NCBI GenBank assembly: GCA_005801425.1
Contig: SYDY01000098.1
Location: forward strand, 1-64,000
DNA length: 64,000 nt
Direction: 5' to 3'
Source of the DNA: Bdellovibrionales bacterium
GTDB lineage: Bacteria; Myxococcota; XYA12-FULL-58-9; SYDY01
Shown: one piece after another, positions 1 to 6,995 of the stretch
Position numbering within the stretch: position 1 is the first letter of the stretch
Layout: every line of letters starts with the position of its first letter
Translations under genes and position numbers: made by a program
The notes under the pieces: model-generated
The model's input: the letters and a program-made list of their open reading frames with translations, nothing else
The model's database searches: none
Told to the model about the DNA's origin: nothing

Positions 1-102
1 CATAAGGGCGGTTCGCGAACCGCCCCTACAGGGAGCGGGTGTTTACAAATTCATGCGTATGGTTGTGACTTTTGTAGGGGCGGTTCGCGAACCGCCCTTA
101 TG
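1..102. repeat. Inverted pair of palindromic family-A repeats
   Basis: Positions 1-30 and 73-102 are perfect 30-bp inverted copies of each other. Each holds the 20-bp palindrome GGGCGGTTCGCGAACCGCCC (6-25 and 78-97), flanked on one side by CATAA and on the other by CTACA. The spacer is 42 bp. The same palindrome recurs at 13046-13065 and, with one mismatch, at 38055-38074, so this is a dispersed intergenic element of REP type arranged here like a BIME. The stop codon of the gene to the right starts directly after it, so it could act as that gene's 3' hairpin; no T tract is present. Confidence 0.85.
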
Positions 103-483
103 TTAAACCGGCGGTGAATTTTTGGGCGCAAGGGCATAGATGGCCACTTGCGTAAGAATGGATTGTTCGGTGACGGGGTCTGCTGTGGCATGCACGCCTG
201 TTGCATGCGCAACGGATGCAGGGGCATCAAGAACGACGTTTCTTAAGAGCACAGCAAGTGCGCAATGGGCGTCGTGTTGTTCGTCAGACGCTTCGGCTAT
301 CAGCGCATGGCTCGAATTTGCATGGCCGACGTGATGGACTTCACCGGCATGAATGATCTCGCCATGTTCCACACAGGTGGTGTGCTGGACGACAATCCCA
401 TGGATCATAGCACCGATGTGCAGCGCCATACAAAGCCACGCACAGAGCGTGGTTATGCCACGGGAACGGGAAAACATGATCAT
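103..483 (-). CDS. Small His-rich secreted or membrane-anchored protein, unknown function
   Basis: A 126-residue protein. A positively charged start (RSRG) is followed by a hydrophobic stretch at about residues 11-31, which reads as a signal peptide or one membrane helix. The middle is rich in His with Cys close by (HTTCVEHGEIIH, a cluster HHVGH, then HDAHC), which suggests binding of a transition metal outside the cytoplasm. The C-terminus ends with a second hydrophobic stretch and APKNSPPV, an ending I associate with small uncharacterised proteins of similar layout. Codon 3 is also ATG, so the start could be at 477; an AGG lies upstream of both. Function is not recognised; metal binding is an inference from composition. 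Confidence 0.6.
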   Translation of the reverse strand: MIMFSRSRGITTLCAWLCMALHIGAMIHGIVVQHTTCVEHGEIIHAGEVHHVGHANSSHALIAEASDEQHDAHCALAVLLRNVVLDAPASVAHATGVHATADPVTEQSILTQVAIYALAPKNSPPV

Positions 484-587
484 CCGAACCTAGCATGATT
501 GCGCGTATGGATGTCAATGTGGGCTCTTTTTTGATGGATTGAGAAAAAACCTCAGCAACGCGAGAAAAGGGGGGTTAGGATTTAGGT

Positions 588-2123
588 ATGGCAAGTTTTG
601 ACCCAAATACTGCTGCTGGTCGTGTGTCCAACCCCCAAGCTGCTCAAGTCAATGACGATGGTGATGCTACGCGGGGGGCTTCTGCGGGAAGGACGATGTC
701 CGCTCCATTGGCTCAGCCTGCGCCATTGATTGTGACGCAAGCTCAACTGGATGGCATACATGCGGCTTTGTCGCGGCTTGTGCAGAATCGTTCTGGCGCG
801 ATGGTGTCGGGATTGGACTTTCTTAAAAGTGACCCTGTGAATGCTCGTATACCCGTCCCCTTCACATTAGATGGGCAGGTTTTCACCCTCAAGTGGGATA
901 CTGCAACAAGGTCGTGCATGCTGAGGGAGGGAGAGGTTGCATCGGGGAAAGGTAGTCCATACGTCAGACTCGATGCTTTAAAGGTCAAAGTCGAGGAGAA
1001 TGTTTATGAGCAGCAAACACAGCAAAAACGGCTATCCAGTGAAGGTCTTTATGCCTCCTCCACCTCTGTTGTGCCTGATGCTTCCAAAAATTTTAGGCGT
1101 GGGAAGGGCCACGTCGAGAAGTATCGGTATGAACGAAAAGAAAGTCAGGCAGAGGTCCCCCCTGTAGCGGTAAGCGTTCTTCCTGGCGCCGAGCGTGTAC
1201 CCACGGAGTTGACGCGTTCCATGGTCGGTGGCGCTTTGCATGCTGCATTTCCTGATGAAGTGCTTGCTGATTTCGGCGTGGGCAAGGGTAAAAAAGACAA
1301 AGATGTCTCTGCTTTGCATGCGGAGTTGATGTCGGTTGTGCAGATGGACACAACCAATCAAGCAGCATTTCTTGATAAGCTTAACGGCTTGGGAGCAATG
1401 GCGAAAAGCATCGAAGGTGAATTTGCAGGAAGTGTGCAGAAATTTGTTGCCGCTTTGCGGCCTGTTGTTTTGCGCAATTTGATCAATCAATTGTTGGATG
1501 GTGAGACACCGCCAGAGTTGCGTAAGCCAGGGTCAGCGTCGAAAATTGAAGCGGCCTGGGCAAGTGGAAATTTTAAAGACATAGAGCCCGCGACGAAAGG
1601 GGCTTTGCTTAAGAAGCTGGTCCCTATGCTAGGCATTGGGTTTGATGTTGCTGCGAGTGAACCCCCAGTGGGTCATGGGTTGTATTTAGAGGCATCTCCA
1701 GCTGACCCTCGTATGAAAGTATCGGCGTTGGATGGATGCTGGATTGTTCCATTCTTTCCTGATCCAAAGGATGAAGGTATTGCAACGCATGTGGTTGCGT
1801 TGCTGCAACATGCGCTTGTTACGGGTGATGCCAAGGGCAGTCAATCTGCGAATCTGGCAGGAACACCTGCTTTTTCTCCGTTGATGCGCATAAAAAATGA
1901 ATTGTTTGCTGCGTTATCATTGACTGGTGCAGGAGCGGCTGCGGCTAGGATTCAAGCCTATTTCGGATCACATTTACTCGTTTTTGATGAAGATATGGCC
2001 AAAATTCTGTCGCCACATATGGATCTGATAGGTAAGGCCTGTGAGGAGGGACGAATATCAGATACCGATTATCGCTGGTTCATGGAAAATATGATGGCCC
2101 ATGAGGACAAAACGAGAATGTAA
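588..2123 (+). CDS. Orphan 511-residue cytosolic protein, unknown function
   Basis: Starts at ATG after a strong GGGGGG ribosome-binding site about 15 bases upstream. There is no signal peptide or membrane segment. Residues 1-45 are Ala/Ser/Pro/Gly-rich and probably disordered. Residues 48-150 look globular and include a predicted mixed region before a basic, Gln-rich stretch (about 140-180). Residues 205-330 look mainly helical (leucine-spaced, with GKGKKDKD near 227). The C-terminal 130 residues are again mostly helical and end with a charged tail. I recognise no family or catalytic motif. Its length, disordered start and lack of partners resemble the other orphan proteins here (18312-19106, 19183-20748). 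An effector-like or structural role is possible but not supported by any motif. Confidence 0.65.
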   Translation: MASFDPNTAAGRVSNPQAAQVNDDGDATRGASAGRTMSAPLAQPAPLIVTQAQLDGIHAALSRLVQNRSGAMVSGLDFLKSDPVNARIPVPFTLDGQVFTLKWDTATRSCMLREGEVASGKGSPYVRLDALKVKVEENVYEQQTQQKRLSSEGLYASSTSVVPDASKNFRRGKGHVEKYRYERKESQAEVPPVAVSVLPGAERVPTELTRSMVGGALHAAFPDEVLADFGVGKGKKDKDVSALHAELMSVVQMDTTNQAAFLDKLNGLGAMAKSIEGEFAGSVQKFVAALRPVVLRNLINQLLDGETPPELRKPGSASKIEAAWASGNFKDIEPATKGALLKKLVPMLGIGFDVAASEPPVGHGLYLEASPADPRMKVSALDGCWIVPFFPDPKDEGIATHVVALLQHALVTGDAKGSQSANLAGTPAFSPLMRIKNELFAALSLTGAGAAAARIQAYFGSHLLVFDEDMAKILSPHMDLIGKACEEGRISDTDYRWFMENMMAHEDKTRM

Positions 2124-2149
2124 TTTCTGTTTTTTTTCGTATCATCTCT

Positions 2150-2623
2150 TCAATACGACAACATCGGCGCAAGCGCGCTAAATATCAGCGGCGAGGCCTG
2201 CCATGCAGCACCTAGAAGAATGGCGAGTACAATTATTTTTGTATTGAGCACGCCATCACGATGGGCACCTCTAAAACATGCCCATGCGAGTGGCAAAAAC
2301 AAAAACATCGCGCTTAAGCATCCTGGATTGAGTCGTCCTTGTACAGATGAAATGCCTATGTGAAAAAACAGTGCATTGACGATCATCAAACCTGGCAGTG
2401 ATAGCGCATAAATAGGTGCCTTCCATCCAACCGCTGACACCGATATCCCGAGGATCATGACGACGGTGTTTGTTATATAGAAATCTGGCCAACCAAAGGG
2501 TAGGCCGGCGCTATTGGCCCATGCGACCCAGTTGAAGGCATGTTCCTCCATGACGTGAATGCCGTAGGCCATGGTTGCAATCCAGAGCAAATATTCATGG
2601 GTGTTTTTGGTTTTGAGATCCAT
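2150..2623 (-). CDS. HXXEE domain membrane protein
   Basis: A 157-residue integral membrane protein with about four hydrophobic helices. The motif HVMEEHAFNW at about residue 23 fits the HXXEE family signature, and the later pattern (YITNTVVMIL, then VNALFFHIG) also fits that family, whose function is unknown. The His and the paired Glu inside a membrane segment would suit metal coordination or a membrane enzyme. This is the first of two HXXEE-type proteins in the window (the other is at 47733-48497). Start ATG at 2623; no clear Shine-Dalgarno. It stands alone between two unrelated genes, with its stop 26 bases from the convergent orphan gene. Confidence 0.75.
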   Translation of the reverse strand: MDLKTKNTHEYLLWIATMAYGIHVMEEHAFNWVAWANSAGLPFGWPDFYITNTVVMILGISVSAVGWKAPIYALSLPGLMIVNALFFHIGISSVQGRLNPGCLSAMFLFLPLAWACFRGAHRDGVLNTKIIVLAILLGAAWQASPLIFSALAPMLSY

Positions 2624-2689
2624 GGGGATATTCTAACCGGTGTGAAATATCTCCCAAAATATTGAGATTATGGGAACAGTGACTGTTAC

Positions 2690-3196
2690 TTAATTTTTTG
2701 TGTAGACGGTGATATACCATGGATCAAAAATTACGTTGTCGCTGAAATCACTGAAGCTCCATGTGTAATGAAGTCCGGCGCTTGTCGCTGCTTTCGTGTT
2801 TTGATTTTGGATAAAATTGGTGCAGAGGGATGTGTTGGATGACGAGGCCAAGAGCTCGAGACGTGTCACTTTATAACCTAGACTTTTGGCAGGTTTTTCT
2901 TTTACCGCGTTACGAAAGATGTCTAACGTGGAAGTTGAGGGCTGTCCAAAAGAATCAATCATCCCAGTTTGTCGGTAGCGGCAAACGGTAGGGTACGGGA
3001 TAGACGTTCCAGTGGCTCCAACTTGGCGCGTCATTTCCTGAACAAACGACAAATCGGCACCTACTTTGTATATGTCTTTTTCAGCTGAACGAGACGCTTG
3101 TGACCATGTGCCGACGATAAATGCAGGTAAGCTTACCGAAGCAGCATTTGATGCACCCGAGAAAAAAAGCACGCTCAAAAAGGCTAACGTTTTCAC
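2690..3196 (-). CDS. Secreted hypothetical protein with signal peptide
   Basis: A 168-residue protein starting at GTG with a good AAGGAAA ribosome-binding site. Residues 1-18 form a classical Sec signal peptide (MKTLAFLSVLFFSGASNA, cleavage after Ala). The mature part begins with a GTW motif (FIVGTWSQAS), common in small secreted proteins that fold as beta barrels similar to lipocalins. It contains two Cys that could pair (CRYRQTG and SLCTNF). It ends in a Trp/Tyr-rich strand-like segment (HYTWSF, WYITVYT). No enzyme motif is visible. A small periplasmic or outer-membrane-associated beta protein is the best guess. Confidence 0.65.
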   Translation of the reverse strand: MKTLAFLSVLFFSGASNAASVSLPAFIVGTWSQASRSAEKDIYKVGADLSFVQEMTRQVGATGTSIPYPTVCRYRQTGMIDSFGQPSTSTLDIFRNAVKEKPAKSLGYKVTRLELLASSSNTSLCTNFIQNQNTKAATSAGLHYTWSFSDFSDNVIFDPWYITVYTKN

Positions 3197-3302
3197 GCAG
3201 ATTTCCTTAATAAATGGCGGCGCAGCGATGTGTGTATTTTTATTTTATATGCAATGTCAATAAGGCAAATAGGAAAATGTTTATGGCAAGCCTTGTCGGG
3301 GG

Positions 3303-4475
3303 CTATTTTTTGGGGACTTCTTTTTCGTGAGTGAGTCGCTCTAGGATCTCTTCCAAAATATCAGGCCCTGTTGCGAAGTTAAGACGTGCAAAGCCAGCGC
3401 CTTGGATGCCGAAAGCGGGGCCTTCTCCGAGCATGACTTTACGGTCGCGTGCGATGGTTCGTGCAGGATTTCCGCCTAAATTTTGGTCGCGAAAATCGAT
3501 CCAATACAAATAGGTGGCTTCGGGAATGGCATGTCTTCCGTTGGGCAATGTCTTTTTCAAAAATGCGGTGACGCGATCGCGATTCTCTTGCAATTGGTTG
3601 ATCAAACCGTGCAGCCAATCATCACAGGATCCATCCCAGGCTTTGATGGTGGCATGCAGTCCCATGGTGTTGACACCGCCCAGAATGCCCCGAGGGGTAT
3701 TTTTGAATGTGTGCTGCAACACATGGCTTCCAAAATGGATGACTGCACAACGCAATGCGGGGATCCCAAAGGCTTTGGTGGCCGATGTGACGGTGATGGT
3801 TCGCGCGGCAATTTCCGGCGACAGGCTCGCGAATGGAATATGCGTGTGTCCGTTGTAGATCACTTCACTGTGAATTTCATCGACGACAATGATCAAGTTG
3901 TGCTCCATGGCGATGTTGGCCATGGCTTCGAGTTCAGGACGTGTGAATACGCGGCCGGTGGGATTGTGCGGATTGCATAGCATGAGAATTTTGGCATCTT
4001 TGGCGAGATGGCGCAGATTTTCGAGATCGATCTCGAACGAGCCATCGTCTTTTTGAATCAGGGGATTTTCGAGGAGGCGCCTTTTGCAATCGGTGACGAC
4101 GTTAAAAAACGGTGGATAAATGGGTGTTTGAATGATCACACCGTCGTTTTCTTGGCTCATCGACATCACAACGCCGTAGAGACCTTGCACCACATCGGTG
4201 ATCACCATGCAATCGCATGGATCGATGTTCCACCCATACAAAGCCCGTTCACGTGCTGCGAATGTTTCGCGCAAACGACGTTGTGGCCCGTCGGTCAGTG
4301 TGGGGTAGCCGTAATCGGAGATGGCGACCATCTCGGTGAGGACCTCTTGGATCGCAGGTGCTGCTGCGAAGTCCGTTTCGGCAACCCATGCAGGAATGAC
4401 ATCGGGCTCCATGGTGGCCCATTTACAGCTTTTGCGGCGGCGTAAAATATCCGTGGGGAGACATATGGGTTTCAT
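3303..4475 (-). CDS. PatB/MalY-type cystathionine beta-lyase (C-S lyase)
   Basis: A 390-residue fold type I PLP enzyme. It opens with the PatB-like start (RRKSCKWATM, then PAWVAETDFAAAP), a hallmark of bifunctional C-S lyases of the MalY/PatB group. The nucleotide-binding pattern NPHNPTGR (about 168-175) and VDEIHSEVIY (about 198-207) are intact, and the Schiff-base lysine is K234 in TSATKAFGIP. The family cleaves cystathionine or cysteine conjugates to a thiol, pyruvate and ammonia. Start ATG at 4475 with GGAG upstream. It is monocistronic here. An aminotransferase role is less likely because the N-terminal signature is that of PatB. Confidence 0.9.
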   Translation of the reverse strand: MKPICLPTDILRRRKSCKWATMEPDVIPAWVAETDFAAAPAIQEVLTEMVAISDYGYPTLTDGPQRRLRETFAARERALYGWNIDPCDCMVITDVVQGLYGVVMSMSQENDGVIIQTPIYPPFFNVVTDCKRRLLENPLIQKDDGSFEIDLENLRHLAKDAKILMLCNPHNPTGRVFTRPELEAMANIAMEHNLIIVVDEIHSEVIYNGHTHIPFASLSPEIAARTITVTSATKAFGIPALRCAVIHFGSHVLQHTFKNTPRGILGGVNTMGLHATIKAWDGSCDDWLHGLINQLQENRDRVTAFLKKTLPNGRHAIPEATYLYWIDFRDQNLGGNPARTIARDRKVMLGEGPAFGIQGAGFARLNFATGPDILEEILERLTHEKEVPKK

Positions 4476-4602
4476 GTTTGCGGCTCCGTCTATGACGCGG
4501 AAAAGTAGAATGTCCCTAATTATACGCGATGTTTGCGCTTGTGCGAACCCTCACCCGACGCTAAAGGGTCTTGCTTTGAATCAGGTGTCGTATACGCGTC
4601 GA

Positions 4603-4623
4603 CCTCTCCCGCAAGCGGAGAGG
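4603..4623. repeat. Short hairpin, CCTCTCC / GGAGAGG
   Basis: A 7-bp stem with a 7-base loop (CCTCTCC at 4603-4609, GGAGAGG at 4617-4623) sits just before the methyltransferase start. It resembles small palindromic intergenic repeats seen in many proteobacterial genomes, but only one copy is visible in this window. No T tract follows, so it is not a typical terminator. Confidence 0.45.
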
Positions 4624-4645
4624 TGAGACAGATGAGGGGCGTTTT

Positions 4646-5458
4646 GTGAAAAAAAAGACAAAAAAAGTGAAATTGACCGCGAAAACTGCGGATAAATTCG
4701 AATTGTATGAGGCTTCAGTCCAAACGCCCGATGTTGATGTGGCGTTTGTGAGTAAATTATTCAAGAAAAAGACAAAACGTGCGGCCATGAGCCTGCGCGA
4801 AGATTTTTGTGGGACCGGTGCTTTTGCTGCGGAGTGGGTGAGAAGCAAGCGCGAGCGGACGGCAGTGGGTCTCGATTTATGTGAAGAAACATTGGCTGTT
4901 GCGCAAGTGCGTCAGGCCGATACGCTCAAACGTGCCAGCGATCGCCTTCATTTTGTGAAGGGCGATGTCCTGGAGGGGACCCAAGAGAAATCCGATGTTA
5001 TCGTTGCGTTTAACTTTTCCTACTGCTGCTTTAAAGAGCGCGAGACTCTGCTTGCGTACTTTAAGCGTGCTCGGAATGATTTGAATGCCGATGGTTGCTT
5101 TGCGCTCGATATTCACGGTGGCGTGGAAGTATTCGCAGAACTTGAAGAAGAAACGGATCATAAGCGTTTTTCGTATGTTTGGGACCAAGAGCCCTACGAT
5201 CCTATCAATGGCTATGCATTTCGTAAAATCCATTTCAGATTTCCCGATGGAACTGAGATGAAAGATGCTTTTGTATACGATTGGCGTCTGTGGGGCCTTG
5301 CGGAAATGCGCGATATCCTGCGCGATGCTGGTTTCAGCGACGTTGTGGTGTATTGGGAAGGTACGACCAAAAAAGGCGATGGCGATGGCATTTTCAGCAA
5401 GGCAGACACAGGGGTGAATGACGACGCTTGGATCGCTTACGTTGTCGCTTGGAGGTAA
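4646..5458 (+). CDS. Class I SAM-dependent methyltransferase
   Basis: A 270-residue protein starting at GTG with GAGGGG upstream. The lysine-rich start (KKKTKKVK) is followed by a Rossmann-type methyltransferase core: motif I is EDFCGTGAFAAEW (about 52-64), motif II is VGLDLCEETL (about 74-83), then KGDVLEG (about 109-115) and a hydrophobic post-II strand VIVAFNFSYCCF. The Cys-containing variant of motif I (CGTG) is typical of small-molecule and RNA methyltransferases of unknown target. The start of the DUF4442 gene lies 3 bases after its stop, so the two are probably co-transcribed and translationally coupled. The substrate cannot be named. Confidence 0.85.
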   Translation: MKKKTKKVKLTAKTADKFELYEASVQTPDVDVAFVSKLFKKKTKRAAMSLREDFCGTGAFAAEWVRSKRERTAVGLDLCEETLAVAQVRQADTLKRASDRLHFVKGDVLEGTQEKSDVIVAFNFSYCCFKERETLLAYFKRARNDLNADGCFALDIHGGVEVFAELEEETDHKRFSYVWDQEPYDPINGYAFRKIHFRFPDGTEMKDAFVYDWRLWGLAEMRDILRDAGFSDVVVYWEGTTKKGDGDGIFSKADTGVNDDAWIAYVVAWR

Positions 5459-5461
5459 TTC

Positions 5462-5956
5462 ATGCTCGAACTTCTCTTGGGTAAAAAACCGATTCAGTGG
5501 AAAGAAACGTTTAAACTGCGTGTCTTTGGTCTTCTTAAAGTGCCGATGATCTTGTTCACACGTCCCGTGGTGCAAGAGGTCAACGACCAACGCGCGATTG
5601 TGCGTATTCCACTGTGTCGTCGAACCAAAAATCATTATGGATCGCTGTATTTTGGCGCGCTTGCCGTAGGTGCCGATGCATGCGGTGGTATTTTGGCCAT
5701 GTACCATATGGATAAAGCTGGGGTACAACTTGGGCTCTTATTTAAAGATTTCCATGCGGAATTTTTAAAGCGCGCCATGGGTGATGTGTCATTTGTTTGC
5801 GAAGCCGGTGATGAAGTGAAAGCGTGTATTGCGAAGGCCATAGAAACCGGTGAACGCCACAATGTTGCATTGCCCATCGAAGCACGTGTTGACGGCGAGA
5901 ACGGGCCTGTGGCCAAATTTACACTGACTTTGTCGGTGAAAAAAAGAAAACGATAA
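5462..5956 (+). CDS. DUF4442 hotdog-fold protein, probable thioesterase
   Basis: A 164-residue protein. The pattern RTKNHYGSLYFGALAVGAD (about 50-68) followed by a long helix matches the hotdog fold of DUF4442 proteins, relatives of acyl-CoA thioesterases. Later strands (GDVSFVCEAGDEV, PIEARVDGENGPVAKFTLTLSV) complete the fold. The protein lacks a signal peptide and ends with a basic tail. It starts 3 bases after the methyltransferase and lies 18 bases before the aldolase gene, so the three form an operon. Thioesterase activity is inferred from the family, not from a visible catalytic triad. Confidence 0.75.
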   Translation: MLELLLGKKPIQWKETFKLRVFGLLKVPMILFTRPVVQEVNDQRAIVRIPLCRRTKNHYGSLYFGALAVGADACGGILAMYHMDKAGVQLGLLFKDFHAEFLKRAMGDVSFVCEAGDEVKACIAKAIETGERHNVALPIEARVDGENGPVAKFTLTLSVKKRKR

Positions 5957-5974
5957 ATTAAGGAGACCTCCACC

Positions 5975-6892
5975 ATGTCAGATCGCGTTCGTGAAATTTT
6001 GAGTTGGTACAATGGGAATCCCGCAGGCGTACAAGCCAATTTGGCGCGCATGCTTAATACTGGACGTCTTGCAGGCACAGGCAAGATGGTGATCCTTCCT
6101 GTGGATCAAGGGTGTGAACACGGCCCAGCCCGTTCGTTTGCAAAAAATCCTGCGGGCTATGATCCACGCTATCATTTTCAGTTGGCGATTGAGTCGGGAT
6201 GTTCGGCCCATGCAGCACCTTTGGGTGCCCTTGAAACGGGCGCTGTGGAATACGCAGGGCAGATCCCGCTTATTTTGAAATTGAATAATTCCGATGTGAT
6301 GTATCAACCCGAAGATCCATGTCCTGCGATCACAGGCAGCGTGCATGATGCGCTTCGTATTGGCGCCAATGCCATTGGGTTTACCATTTATCCCGGATCC
6401 TCCGAACGCAATACGATGTACGAAGAGATCCGAGAGTTGATTGAAGAAGCGCGCAGTGTGGGCATTCCTACGGTGATTTGGTCTTACCCGCGTGGTTCGG
6501 CCCTTTCTAAAGAAGGTGAAACGGGTATCGATATTATTGCCTACGGCGCTCACATGGCGTGCCAGTTGGGTGCGCATATTGTGAAAGTGAAACCACCGAC
6601 CGCGCACATCGAACATGCCGATGCGAAAAAAGTGTATGATGCCCAAGCCATTCCTGTGTCGACATTAAAAGATCGTACGCGGCATGTGGTGCAGAGCTGT
6701 TTTGCGGGGCGTCGCATTGTCATTTTCTCCGGTGGTGCCACCAAAGGTGAAAATGACGTGTATGCGGAGGTAGCGGAGTTGGCGGCAGGTGGATCTTTTG
6801 GGTCGATTATGGGGCGTAATGCGTTTCAACGTCCCAAGGCCGAAGCCTTGAATTTGCTGCACAAAGTGATGGACATTTACGCCGCAGCGTAG
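5975..6892 (+). CDS. fbaB: Class I fructose-bisphosphate aldolase (DhnA/archaeal type)
   Basis: A 305-residue TIM-barrel aldolase of the DhnA/FbaB family, which forms a Schiff base with its sugar phosphate substrate and splits fructose 1,6-bisphosphate. Diagnostic segments are ILPVDQGCEHGP (about 40-51) and LKLNNSD (about 101-107). HIVKVKPPT (about 201-209) carries the candidate Schiff-base lysine (K204 or K206), and VIFSGGATKGE binds the phosphate. Start ATG with AAGGAG 8 bases upstream. It is the last gene of a three-gene run. Because transketolase is also in this window, the strain probably runs standard central carbon metabolism. Confidence 0.92.
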   Translation: MSDRVREILSWYNGNPAGVQANLARMLNTGRLAGTGKMVILPVDQGCEHGPARSFAKNPAGYDPRYHFQLAIESGCSAHAAPLGALETGAVEYAGQIPLILKLNNSDVMYQPEDPCPAITGSVHDALRIGANAIGFTIYPGSSERNTMYEEIRELIEEARSVGIPTVIWSYPRGSALSKEGETGIDIIAYGAHMACQLGAHIVKVKPPTAHIEHADAKKVYDAQAIPVSTLKDRTRHVVQSCFAGRRIVIFSGGATKGENDVYAEVAELAAGGSFGSIMGRNAFQRPKAEALNLLHKVMDIYAAA

Positions 6893-6964
6893 GTGTTTAG
6901 AAATCCCCCGCCGACATTCAAAAAAACACAAGCGCATTGAACAAAGCCATGGAAGACTGTTGCT

Positions 6965-6982
6965 GGTGTCTGTACGGACACC
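6965..6982. promoter_or_regulatory. Inverted repeat just upstream of a lipoprotein ribosome-binding site
   Basis: GGTGTC and GACACC (6965-6970, 6977-6982) form a near-perfect 18-bp palindrome, GGTGTCTGTACGGACACC. It ends one base before the GAGAG ribosome-binding site (6984-6988) of the lipoprotein gene that starts at 6996. It could be an operator or a 5' hairpin. No second copy was seen before the paralogous gene at 9456. Confidence 0.4.
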
Positions 6983-6995
6983 GGAGAGTCATACC

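Noticed and set aside
4877-5728. Long minus-strand reading frame of 283 codons
   Set aside because: It lies antisense to the methyltransferase and DUF4442 genes, which have family motifs and proper ribosome-binding sites. The antisense product has no recognisable domain.
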